DNA of 64,000 nucleotides from Mesocentrotus franciscanus (lineage: Eukaryota; Echinodermata; Echinoidea; Camarodonta; Strongylocentrotidae). The position numbers were made by a program, and so were the translations under genes. Numbering within the stretch: position 1 is the first letter of the stretch; each line of letters opens with the position of its first letter. The notes under the pieces were generated by a model that saw nothing but the letters and a program-made list of their open reading frames with translations, was not told the DNA's origin and searched no databases. The stretch is taken from assembly GCA_037976565.1 (NCBI GenBank), contig CP137682.1:23266973-23330972 (forward strand), written 5' to 3'. Of this stretch, positions 11,663-23,700 are shown piece after piece.

Positions 11663-11781
11663 ATGGATGGAAATGTGCCGTTGACACAGCAGCAGCCATC
11701 CCAGGAGATTGGAGAACTCCCTCTAAGTCAAGAGACATTTCACGCCCTGTGGGCCACCCTCCAGAACGATGTCACGTCAGG
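11663..11781 (+). CDS. p53 exon: transactivation domain
   Basis: The start ATG has an ideal context (gccaccATGG). It encodes 39 codons plus 2 nt, ending at donor GTAAGT. The segment [16 protein letters not shown] aligns with human p53 PPLSQETFSDLWKLL. Phe, Trp and Leu at i, i+4 and i+7 form the MDM2/p300-binding helix of the family, so regulation by an MDM2-type ligase is likely (inference). The phase (2 nt) fits the next exon, giving a Gly codon. Confidence 0.95.
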
Positions 11782-14700
11782 GTAAGTCAAAATCAGGAAG
11801 TGGACAATGGGATATTAGTGTTCTATAAAATCAGAAATGGTCGCAAATTGGTAATAATTGTCATTTTCGTAACATGCAGAACTTATTAATCGATATTTTT
11901 ATGGTATCCAGAAGTTAGAAAATGATATGACCCATACCCACTTTTTGAAAGAAATATAGAGGCAGTGAGAAAAAAAACGGGGAGCAATTTAGCTCTCAAA
12001 AGCTCCAAAAGAACTCTAGTATAAAAACAATAAAATATATAAAAATCACTGTGAGAAAATCACACTTTTACACCGAACAGAAAAGTATTATTTATACAAT
12101 CAGTCGCTTAGAACTTAGCTGAGGTTCTGATAATCAATATTGTTGTAAAATCCTAGCTCTTGCGATCAGAATTAAAATTTAGTTCAATGTGGATATTGAA
12201 AACGAAACCGGGTTACAAGTCCACATTGGTGTATCGTCTAAATAAGCCAAGATGTGCTTTGAACAGCAGAGTCCAACATTGTTTTATTGTTAAAGGTTAA
12301 GGCCACATGCATACATTCCCAGTTACCCAAAATTGTGGCAGGAAAAACTTGGTTCAAACTTTGTACAATGAATGGGTCTATTAATGTTCAGGGCAATCCT
12401 TTTATGTGAAATTAAAACGATGATATTCTTCTGTGTGAGCATTAAAAATAAGTATGACAAAGGTTTATTCTGCATCTTTAACAGGATTAAATTTCCCTTA
12501 AGCGCATTGTAACATAAACTGTAGGGTCTTCCCCATTTCAAGAGGTGTGTCGTAATCAAATCTCAAACATTCCTGGTAATTGCGTGGTCTCAAAGTCTGT
12601 TTGCGTAACATTGACAATGGGCCACAGCATCATTACAACACCACTTGTCTACAGAGTATAGAGATCTGGAGAAAGAATTCTTATCTCGGAAAATTATTAG
12701 TATCTTTTCTATTGTTTACTGACGCCTGCATGTGTAGGAATTTCTGTGCAATGCAAAAAGGTCATTGTTGTAAAGATGTTACTCTCCCAGGGTCTTAGAT
12801 CAAAAGTCATTTTCTGCAAGCCAAGTTCTTGGTGTTTGATGATTCGGTATCTTATGCTCACCAGAGCTGGTAGTGGTTGCATCAGGATTTGATAGTATAT
12901 TTTTGTTTTATGGATGAGGAGGTAGGATGTGCGAAATTGCCTTGAGAATGTGCTACAACAGCATGCATTGTGGGTAAGTCAAGCTTAGAGCTCAAAAGAA
13001 AGTGTTGTAGTATTGCATTGCCAATTTGCAGAGTGAAAGGGTATTTTGCAGTCTTGGCTGTGTTTGAGGAAGTAATGGGGTTTTAGATGTGGAGCTTATT
13101 TGGGGAGTTTTCAAATTGGAAGGATATTCTGTAAAGCTCAGTCCTCAGACGTAAATAATCATATCTGATTTATACACATCCGTAAAAACCCAATTACACA
13201 CACACACATGTTTCTTAGAAGCATTTTATGTCATTCTCGACCCCATTCTCTGCATTTCTTCTTATTTGTTTTCTTTGTAGGTCAATCCTGCAGGATCCCG
13301 TCCAGGTCAACCTGGAGAACTATGACTTTGGCTCCAATGTCATCCAGGAGAACCAGGTCGAGTTCCAGGTCGAGCAGATCCAGATGGAGCCGCATATACC
13401 CAACCTGAATATCATTCCCAGCATGCCAAGCCTTCCCAGCATGCCCAGCCTTCCAAACATGAATAGCGAAGGATCTGTGTCGGTGAGTGGTTCAGAAAAT
13501 TGTCTATTATGATTGGCTTATTTCCACTTCTTTATGTCATAACTACTACAAATTCACCGACATCCTATTGAAATGCATGTTTTAGATCAAGACACTTTTT
13601 GATATGAACTTAGGAAGACACCAAACTTGTACTTTTGGTTTTGTGAAACAAGGCCCTGATGCTCCAATGTCTTTGTGTACATGTACATATAGGGAAGTTT
13701 ATGACAAGATGGATGAGAGTTCTTTTCACATGCATGTAGTCAGAACCTAATAAGATAATAACCTGATAAGAATTGTGCATCTTTTTGGTGATGATTCCCA
13801 TTTGTCCTGAAATTTGCCATTGTTAGGAAGTAAAGCATTTAAAATAATTAACCTGTAGTGATACTCCTTATTTCCTGGCATTTAATAGTTACACTCCTTA
13901 TTTCCTGGCATTTAATAGTTACGGTATGTTTTATTTATTTGAAGAAAAAAACAACAGAGGAACAATGTAGATAATTGGCTATGCCTATTGGCATGATTCT
14001 TTTGTGATGTAAAGTATCATTACATTTAAAATAATCTTTTTGTGGTTATTTTGCCTTTAAATTGTATTTTAGAAAGTGAAATACTAATGTTTCATCAGAT
14101 TTGTGGTGCATATTTTTCAAAGCAGATCAAATTTGTTATAATTTCCAAATAATTTTGCTACAAACTATCATTATCTCAGATCAGCTGATTGAGGCAAATG
14201 TTTTTGTCTTCTTATCAGGTGTATTCAAATGAGGCCAATAAATGTTGTGTTGGTAGGGGGTTGAAACGAAGGTAATTACAAACTGTTGCATTTGCAGGAT
14301 TTCTAAAAGTATGCCAAGTGAAAATGGGTTGGAATGCCAATGACAGACAAAAAGTATGCCATTACTAAAGAACCTAATTAATTGCTGAATGGGTATCTCA
14401 GAAATTATCCGCTAACTTATCCTTTTGTCCTAGAGACTTATGTGTATTGATTTTCCCAACACCCCCATTTGGGGAGAGATAATAGAACATCCCACAGACT
14501 TGTCCAGACTTGTCATGACTTGTCATGTTTACAAACACAATCTTTCCCAGGCCTCTGGGTGATGTCATCCAGGTTCACCTTTTCACCCCGGTTCCCAGAA
14601 CCTGATTGGTCAAAGTCCAGAGGCTGTCCTCCCAATAAGGTAGTGCCACATCCTTATACGGAAGCAGCTCATGAATATATGCATGAGCTGAAAGTAGTTC

Positions 14701-17700
14701 AGGTTCTCCCCTGGACACAGCTGATTTAGAACTGTGTACAAATTGTGTGTACATGTTCATGTATGTTGGTGTATATTCCAACGAAACTAAATAAATGGGA
14801 GTGAGATTATGATCAATGCTAAGGATAAAACACACTGTATTTCAGCTGTATGTTGTGAACCAAACAAAAAGAGGAGGAACACTTTTATTTGGATGAAAGA
14901 GAAATCATTTTCCTGCTCGAGGTAACATTTTATAAAGAAATTTTGTTTGATGATGATGTCATTGGTGCATAGATTCTAACTAGCTTGATGATGCAGTTGG
15001 GTAGTGTACGTGTGATGTTGATGTGTGATGATTCTCCTATGGGTACAATTTGTATTGGGAAAGCATAGACCCCTATCCCTAGACAGTAGATTCAAATTAT
15101 TGCAAAGTATTAAAGCCTGCAGTATCAACATAGATTACTGTTGTGTCATTAATTGTGATATATGTGTAGTGTTTATGGTATTATGCTGGTTAGAATTTAG
15201 GCAATTCATTTTTTCATTGGGGAGTGTCGATATTTTACTTTCATTTGGGTATGTTGGCATATTGCTGTAAGACAATTTGTGTCTTTGGTTTCGGGTGTGA
15301 ACCTTTCTTTTTACAGGTGCCTGCCTATTTTATTCAGATAAAGAATTATGTATTTATTTCTTTTTCAACATTCTGCACTTTGGCTATCATTCCACTATTT
15401 ATGCAAATTGGTAAGCTGTTTGTGTATAACTCATCTGTATGTGGGAGCTTTGGTGTGTGTGTGGGGGTTGGAGTGTGAGAAAAAAACATCCTTGTATGGC
15501 CAAAAAAAAGACAAACTCTAGAGGGGAAAAAACACATTAAATACAGTCTAAATCATACTATGGTACTATGTTAATGTCGCTGTCATATCTATAATAATAC
15601 TAATATTCCGATCTTGTATAACGCATCTCACATTTGATGTAATGACCCTGCGTGTTTCCAAAGAGCTTTGGAATATGCCACTGTTGCCACATAATCTACC
15701 TTCCTATTAACAGAAAGACTTTTTTTTCTTCAATTTTTATCTTCAAAAATTACGTTGTTAAGAATACTAGTCTGTATATACAGTTAAAATAACTTTTAGC
15801 TGGAGTATGGTTGAGTTGAATAAAATTATCATTGTTGCAAATTTGAAGAATAATAGGGCCTATTTCATATTAAGATTTTATAAGATTCTTTAATGAGTTA
15901 ACAGGAGAGTATAAATTGGGAGTGGTGCTACATGATTGGTGAGATGAGAGTGTGAAATGGGAGTAATGAAATGTTGCCAATTTGAATAATTTATTGATTT
16001 TATTCTTATTTAGTTCTTTAAAAATATCCTTACACATGGGTTATAACAGAGCTGCCAACCAGTACGATGTTATTGTTTTTAAGTTATTTTTTCTTCATTT
16101 TTTTAATTTTGTGTGTGTGTGCCATTTTCAATGGCAAATTGCCCATTCTCTCCTGTAAATTATCCTACAAGCATCTCACATTGGCAATTTGGGGATCTTC
16201 ATTGGTTCATCGAACACGTACACCAGTCATGACGAAATCATGCATATTCAACCAATGGTCCATACAAAATTTGCTTCCTGTATGTAGGAACTTATGCAAA
16301 TTGGCAACCCACCCCTAGAAAAAATTACGGATTTTCGCGGTGAGAAAGTATTTATCGATCAAAAGTAGGATTTTGATTTTGAAAATAGGATTTTTGTTCA
16401 GTTGGGGTTGGCAGCTCTGTTATAAGGAGAGTATGAAATGGGAGTAGTGATATGTTGCCAATTTGATTAATTTATTCTTATTTAGTTATTTAAAGATAAT
16501 AGCATGAAATAGGAGTGATGAAATTTTGCCAAATTGATTTATTCTTAAGAGCGCCTTGAGCACCATGCATGGTGGATATGCGCGCTTTATAAATATCTAA
16601 TATTATTATTATTTAAAGATATCCTTACATACGGGTTTAATATAAGGAGAGTATGAAATGGGAGTTGGGAAATGTTGGCAATTCAAATAATTTATTCTTA
16701 TTTAGTTCTTTAAAGATATTACATGTGGTTTATAAGAAAGAGTACGAAATGGGCTTGTGGTTATGGACATGTCTGGACTTGGAGGAAAGTCACTCGAATT
16801 GTCAACAATAAACTAGTTGTACTTTGGCTCATCCCAAGTGCTCATTGAGGTGATATGCATAAATTTACATATTCAGTGATCTATGGTAAACCCTTTAGTG
16901 TGATATTGGGTAATCCCCCCAAAATTGCTGGTAGGATCATTTTACTACCCAAGTCCATGGCTACTTGAGAGAGATAGTTACGTCACCGGAAGTTGCTTCT
17001 GATTGGTTAGGCATTTCATGAAGGGCCGAATAGCTCCCTCTCCCTCTCGTAGAGATTGTACGTGGGAGGGAACTTTTTGGAACAACATGATTTAATCTTT
17101 GATCCTGCTCACGTACATGTAAATGCGTGTATCACAGCCCCAGGGCCCGTTACACAAAACTTACCATTGATGGTAACTTTGCCATCAATGGTAACTACCA
17201 TGGAAACCTGATTTTGATTGGCTGTTGAGCCCTGTTACCATGGTAGTTGCCATTGATGGCAAAGTTACCATTAATGGTAAGTTTTATGCAACGGGCCCAG
17301 ATCGACAGTAGACTGAACAAAAAGTTATGTTACCCCAAAATGAGCAAGATAATGCCTGATTGGCGTCGGTTTGGCCGTGCAACTGGGGTCTGAGCTAGTG
17401 CTGTAGCCGAACTGCCGAACCGAACAGAAGTTCGCCGAACATGGCACTTCCGAACCGAGCCAAACCGAACCGAACCGAACACAAAGGCCTGGTTCGGATG
17501 TTCGGCAGAAAAATTTTAAACGTTTTTGCAGGCTAATTAACTTGTCATTTTATACCTAATTTTCATGTCATGATTGCTCATTCTATATTTACTTTTTTCC
17601 CATTTTCCTCCTTTGTGATTCATGCCTCTCCAGTCATGGGCGCGACTTCACTGACGCCATTTAAATCCCAAATTCTGACCTCTGCAACGTCGCGATCGCA

Positions 17701-20700
17701 AGCTATAAACAAGCTAGAATACACGTGCCTATTAGGCACTGATCAAAACAAGTTCGGCTCAAACCCAAACAGTACAAAAAAAAAATTAATTGTAATAATA
17801 TCGGACAAATTTTACCATCTAAATAACGAAATAAATACATATTATAGTATTCTAATTTATTTATTCAGGAAAATTAGGAATTTTATTATTTACCCCATTA
17901 AAAATAAACATTTATAATAACGGCAATCGAACGAGCCTGGGCTGCTATCTCTGTGTATTATAACGTATACATCAGTAAATTCAAGATGGCAGCTTTCATA
18001 ACTCGTAACATTAGACAATAACCGTCTCGGCAAATCTTTAAAAAATATCATTTATTTTCAAATTGAAAACATGATTCTTGTAAAACTGCAAGTAAAACAC
18101 GATTAAAAACGGAAATATGAATGTAAGTACTAAAATAGTTACGTTTAAAGCAGTTTTTTAATGTGAAATACGTGCTGGTCGGAAGCAGTGTTTTTCATGA
18201 GGAGTGGGGCAGAAGTCCTCCGTGCTGGTCGGGCCCGCCCGGCCGGCCCGCCCAGCGCCGACCACCGTAGCTATTAGGCTGCTTGCTATTATATTACCGA
18301 ACCCCGAACCGAACCAAGTTCGGGTAAAAAATTGCCGAACTCTGCCGAACCGAACCGAACCCGAACATGGCGCCTGACTTACAGCACTAGTCTGAGCTAC
18401 AAGAAGCTTTTTCCTAGACTCATCTGTTTCTTTTTAGCTTAGTTTTCAGGATGACAAGAGACATCAGTCCAAAAAAATCAGAAATTTCTATTTTCCCTAA
18501 AGAAAATGTTGAATAATACATGCATCCTAACTATAATTTTTTGCAAATATTTTTCTACTATACAACCCCTGTATGAAACAAATCTTTTCCATCATCAATA
18601 ACTAAGAAAATGAACGTTTATGACATTTCTGTACAGAGAAAATAAGAGAGGACCTCGCAAAATTTGACAGCTTTGGAAATTCATTTCTTTCCTTCTTTCA
18701 ATCGGATATTACTCAAATTTCACTAATTTGTTTCTCTTGTCTTTCTGCTTTTATTAATACCAGCTAAATATTAGGATGGACTTTCCTTGAACAATTCACA
18801 AAATGTTGTTGTTGTTGAAAGATTCTGATTTCTCATTCGTGATTTTGACCAGGACCAGCATTGTCCCTTGCTAACCTTTGTCACAGACTGTAAAGCATGC
18901 CTTCCATTTTGGTTGAGGCTAGTACATGCAGTCCATCATTATACTGCAATACAGACATGAAAACTCTTTCAGAATATCTCCATGGAGTCTGAATACATAG
19001 ACTACTGTTTGAACCTTATGTGAACCAAAAGACTGCAGATGAAATGTTTTCATAGAGTCTGAACATATACACTACAATTCCACCAGTACCAGATTTGAAA
19101 GAAAGCAGATGAAACTTATCTGAACTATAGCCTTCTCCCCTCCCCCAAATCCAAATAAACCCTTGTCAATGGTTCTAAAGAATCAATAAGTCTGCATGGC
19201 CTATGTGCTCAGACTACCTATGCATTGTACAGAGTTCTTTTATGCATGCAAGAAGTGTGTACACTATACACTGCACTGTGTGTGTCTTGTTGCTTTGTGG
19301 ATCATGACTTCTCCTAGTGCTCTAGCTCTCTACACATGCACAGCATGGGAACCACACGTGTTCAAAGGCAATGCGATTGGTACAGGTTTACAGTATGCTT
19401 AGCTGGTGTGGGAGTGTTACGAGAATGGTGATAGAATAGCTAGCTCGATGTCATGTGATTGTTCCTGCTGATTGTAATGGCTGCCATGTATATAGTAAAC
19501 TCAAGATGTGCACAGTCAACTGCAGTGGCCGTGATTATGTAGCGTACAGTACATGTAGGTCCAGTGACGCTTCTACAGATTGTAATGTAAAGCTGCCATG
19601 TACGTGTAAACGCAGGAAGGTCGATTTACACGGTCAACTGCAGTAGTTGCAGTCATGTATTGCGTATGTTCGGTGATATTTCTACGGATCGTAAAGACTG
19701 CCACGTACATGTAAACTCAAGATGGTGGATTTGCACAGTCGACTGCAGTTGCTGGAATGTCTGACCATGTTTAGCTTATGCCCTGCGTGAAGGGCTGTCG
19801 AAGGTCTGAGATGACCATTTCCCACATTCTTGGCAGTGGTGGAGACTATGTGTACCATTTATACTCCGATGTTTATGTGGACTGTTAAGACTGGCCCTAT
19901 TAACTTGAAATGGCAGATTCACACATTGTCATAATTGCAGGAGTTGATAATGGTGGCGTTAGTGCTTCTAAGCGATGTCTGGACACCATTCTGAGATTCA
20001 CAACTAGTTTAGCAGAGGTTCTGTAATATATCTGCCTGAACCCCATATAAACCCAAACCCTGTAAACTCAAAATGGCTTTAACCCAAACTCTTGTAAAGG
20101 TTGACGACGATGGTCAGGAGCATGTTTGTGGTTATGTTGTTACCGGTAGTCCACCTGAGGCTGAAGATGACAACGAAGAAAAATATCTTTTGGTGGTTCC
20201 TGAAGATACAAGGGTATGGTCTCTTTACAAAACTATAATTCTAAATGTCAATTTTTATATTAATCTTGGTGAATTCAGTGCACTAAGAAGTTGCTCCCCA
20301 TGCAACTTGACAATTAAACTTAACCCTGTGTTCTGACAACCCGTGATCATCGTAGAGCTATACGTGTCTCAAATTGCTATACGTTGGGTAATTGAATTTG
20401 TCCTAGTCTGAACACATACTGTAGTATGTTTGAGCATTGTTTCGAAAGAAAACTTGATAAAGAATCGGGGTCCAGCTCTAGTCTGTCTCTGAACGTCTAA
20501 CAAAAATCACATTACTGGGTGAGGCTTGTCGCAAGTGCTCACTAATGATTTACCGTGCATTCACTGCATGTGCCCGTCAGGGCAGTGTGTGTGTGTTTTG
20601 GGTTTTCACGTTTTTACAGACGTGTTTCAATCAGATATGATTATTTACGTCTGGAGACCGACCTTTAACGTCACCATCCAAAAGACGTGACTCGGTTTCG

Positions 20701-23700
20701 AACCTGCGTCCTCGGCTGAATCAGTTTGTAACTTTCACTGTTAGCTGGATTACAGGTGCACACCACAACGGGCAGTTTGTGATTGAGAGCTTACAAATGC
20801 ATTTGGCACAAAAAAATATTTTGCAGAGCTGGACACTAACCGGTTCCAGGGACACATAGCCTACCAATTCTGTCCCCAGACCCAAACATTTATCAGGGGC
20901 CCAGACCTACAGGCTCTTATCATTTATCCAGTATCCCAATGAAAAAAAAATCTGTCTAGTAAGGCTGCGACGAGTAGTCGAATACCCGAATACTCCCACT
21001 GTTGACAGCTACTCGAAGCTAACCTACCTTCCTAATTTCAAGGGAAGAGAATTAATAAAAAGTGTTGATTTATTACGCAGGAGATCTTTTCTGAGCAAGG
21101 TAGCTAGGCCTCCAAAACGCTGACATAATTTTCTTCGGTAGCAATGGCTGCGCGAGTCCAAAGTCCGCTTTGCAACATAATCATTTTCTTCGGTAACAAT
21201 GGCTGCGCGAGTCCAAAGTCCGCATTCCGACATAATTCTTTTCTTCGGTGACATAGATTCTAGTCTTTCTAGATCTAGACTAGATCTATTTGTAATATTT
21301 TTATCGGAGTCGGCCGAAAAAACAGTCGGGACTGTACCGACTCAGGCTTATTTGTGTGAGTAAAATCACCAAAATAAAGGCTAGCTAGGTATAAAGTTTT
21401 ATTTTTAAATATTTTTAAAAAAAAAAAATGGCGTCCGAGTATTCGAGTATTCGCGGGCAAGGCTGGGAGTGTACTCGAGTACCTCATTACACGGTTATGC
21501 ACAGCCCTAATGTCTAGCCCTGTATTTTGCTACTAACTTTCATCTTTTTCTTGCTTCTTTGTTACTTTTTTTTCCCCTCCATCTCTTTCTCTTACATAAT
21601 CTTCCTCTCTATCCTTCCGTCTATCTCTCTCTGATATTAGTTTTTGGACCAGTTAAACTCGGCCTTGCCTCCCCAGGCGGGGACGGACCAGACGCCTGGC
21701 CGCAACATGCCCAGCTCCACGGGATACGCATCGGCCACAGAACCTGCTACCTCCCCTCCCCCGTCCTTCTCTCCCCCTCCCAACAATCAACAACTTCCGT
21801 CCAAGTAAGTTTGGAGATCTTTCTCCTACATTTTCAAGTTTTTAGTTCTGGCTCCGGTTAGCAATAAAGGAATTGGAATGAAATCTATTACAATAGTCTC
21901 ACATTGTTCCACGATACACCTTGTATATATTTTAACTCAGGGATGGCATCTGAAAGCCCTTTTTATCCACTGGAAAAATGAACTGTTTACATTTCAAGTA
22001 TTATTGTTATGTGCCAGCTTTTCTTATGTTCTATAAAAACATCTATCCATAATTCATAATCTATATAACATTAGAAGGGAACTCGAAATAAAGGCTATTG
22101 CTTTAAGATATCAACATATGCCTAGCTTTTCCCTCTTCAGTTTTCCCAGAAGTTCATACAAAGTTATAAACGACAAGTTGATGGGAATGGAAAAGATTAT
22201 CTACTTCACATTTTTCACATAATATATATGTACTATAGTGGTGGTTATTTTACCCGACTGCTAAGAAAGCATTTAATGTTAGTAAGCAACCAGAGGACTG
22301 ATAGCTTTAGGTCCTTCTACGAGGGACCTGATAATGAGGATAAATGCCTTACCAAAGGGCACTAGCGCATCGACTTGGTTTCGAATCCGGGTCACCGGAT
22401 TACGAGACCACTGCTCTACCAACTGAGCTATCGCGCCTCCTCTGTCTTATATTATCTTTATTATTTCTCTCATGCAGTGTGGAGTATCCAGGCGATTATG
22501 CATTTCAGATCAATCTCGGCCAGCCCACTTCCCAGGCAGCCAAGAGTGTATCATGGACTGTAAGTATAAAGAATAAATGACTGCTTGAGAGGAAAGCAAC
22601 CCCAAGTCCATCACAATACATGTAGTTTTTCAGTTATTAAAGATAACGACCAGTTCTGGTCATGCGATTGCATTGTGAAAGCAACATTGTGGAATCGATC
22701 AGAAAAGGTTGATCATCTAGCATATAAGTATAGGAGTGTACTGCAAGGTTCTGGAATCATCAAAATGATAAGAAATTTGGCCCAGTCTTGGTAAAGTTAC
22801 AAGCACTGTACACAGAAAGATGAATATGGGACTACGCGACCACGTGCGTGATATCTATTTGGTCCCAATAGATATAATAATTTACCAAATATATCAATTA
22901 GTAGGCGGTTTCCCGGCAAAATTTGTATCATCACATATTAGTCAAAACATATTCTTTCACATGATTGGTAATGAGAGCTTCCATTTCATTTTTTTGAGAG
23001 GGGCGTTTCCAAAACTGGTCTTTACCTTTAAAGAGAAGGTTGAGTTTTGGGAAAGGGGGAAAATTATTTGTGAACTCTTTCATTCTTTTCATGTGAGAGC
23101 AGAAGATTATCATAGACAAAAATGTACCCTGAAATAGGATATTCAATTCAATTTATTTATTCAACGATATAAAAATAGTAAATGTACAATAAAATAGAAA
23201 ATAGATACAAATCATAATCATAAACAAGGCGAGATATGCTGACATAATCATGTATAAAGTTAACATATCATTAGAGGCAACCAAAAAAGATTGAGATCTT
23301 GTGAACTGGTGCCCCTTTACAAAATTAACTAATTACAAGTAAAAATGGTTCTTTAATTGCCCTCATATTCAAAATATGACAAGTAACCGCTAAAGGTTGT
23401 GGACCGCAGCTTTCATGTCACATGTTTGTGTAGTCCCATATACGCATTGCTGTGTAGAGTGCCTGTGGCCTTTAACGAAACTGGGCCTATTTCTCATTAT
23501 TTTAATGATTCTTAAACCTCACAGTATACACCAATACTTAGCTGCTACATGATCAGCCTTTTCTGATCATTTACACACAGTTTCTTTCACAAACACTGGT
23601 ATTTCAAGATACAATTAATGACTAAATCAACCATACCCTTACCAAGTTGTGTAATGTTTTAAGCACAGTATGTGAAATATTGATTTGTTCTGATTTATGC

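Larger units (their letters stand above)
15885..16765. repeat. degenerate tandem repeat split by two insertions
   Basis: Units of about 130-160 bp share 'aggagagtatgaaatggg', 'atgttgccaatttgaat', 'tattcttatttagttcttta' and 'aagatatccttacat'. At least four units can be traced. One is split by the 373-bp element at 16047-16419 and another by a SINE tail at about 16543-16615. Confidence 0.75.

Noticed and set aside
11539..11889. 116-codon frame over the first p53 exon
   Set aside because: A wrong-frame shadow; the true frame is fixed by the Kozak ATG, the SQETF motif and the phase of the next exon.
20045..20052. TATA box for the candidate delta-N transcript
   Set aside because: 'atataaac' lies only about 20-25 bp before the ATG, too close to set a start site upstream of it; probably chance.
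22375..22440. A tRNA gene on the minus strand
   Set aside because: Same reasoning: tRNA-like head of a SINE with a non-tRNA body and no matching acceptor stem.
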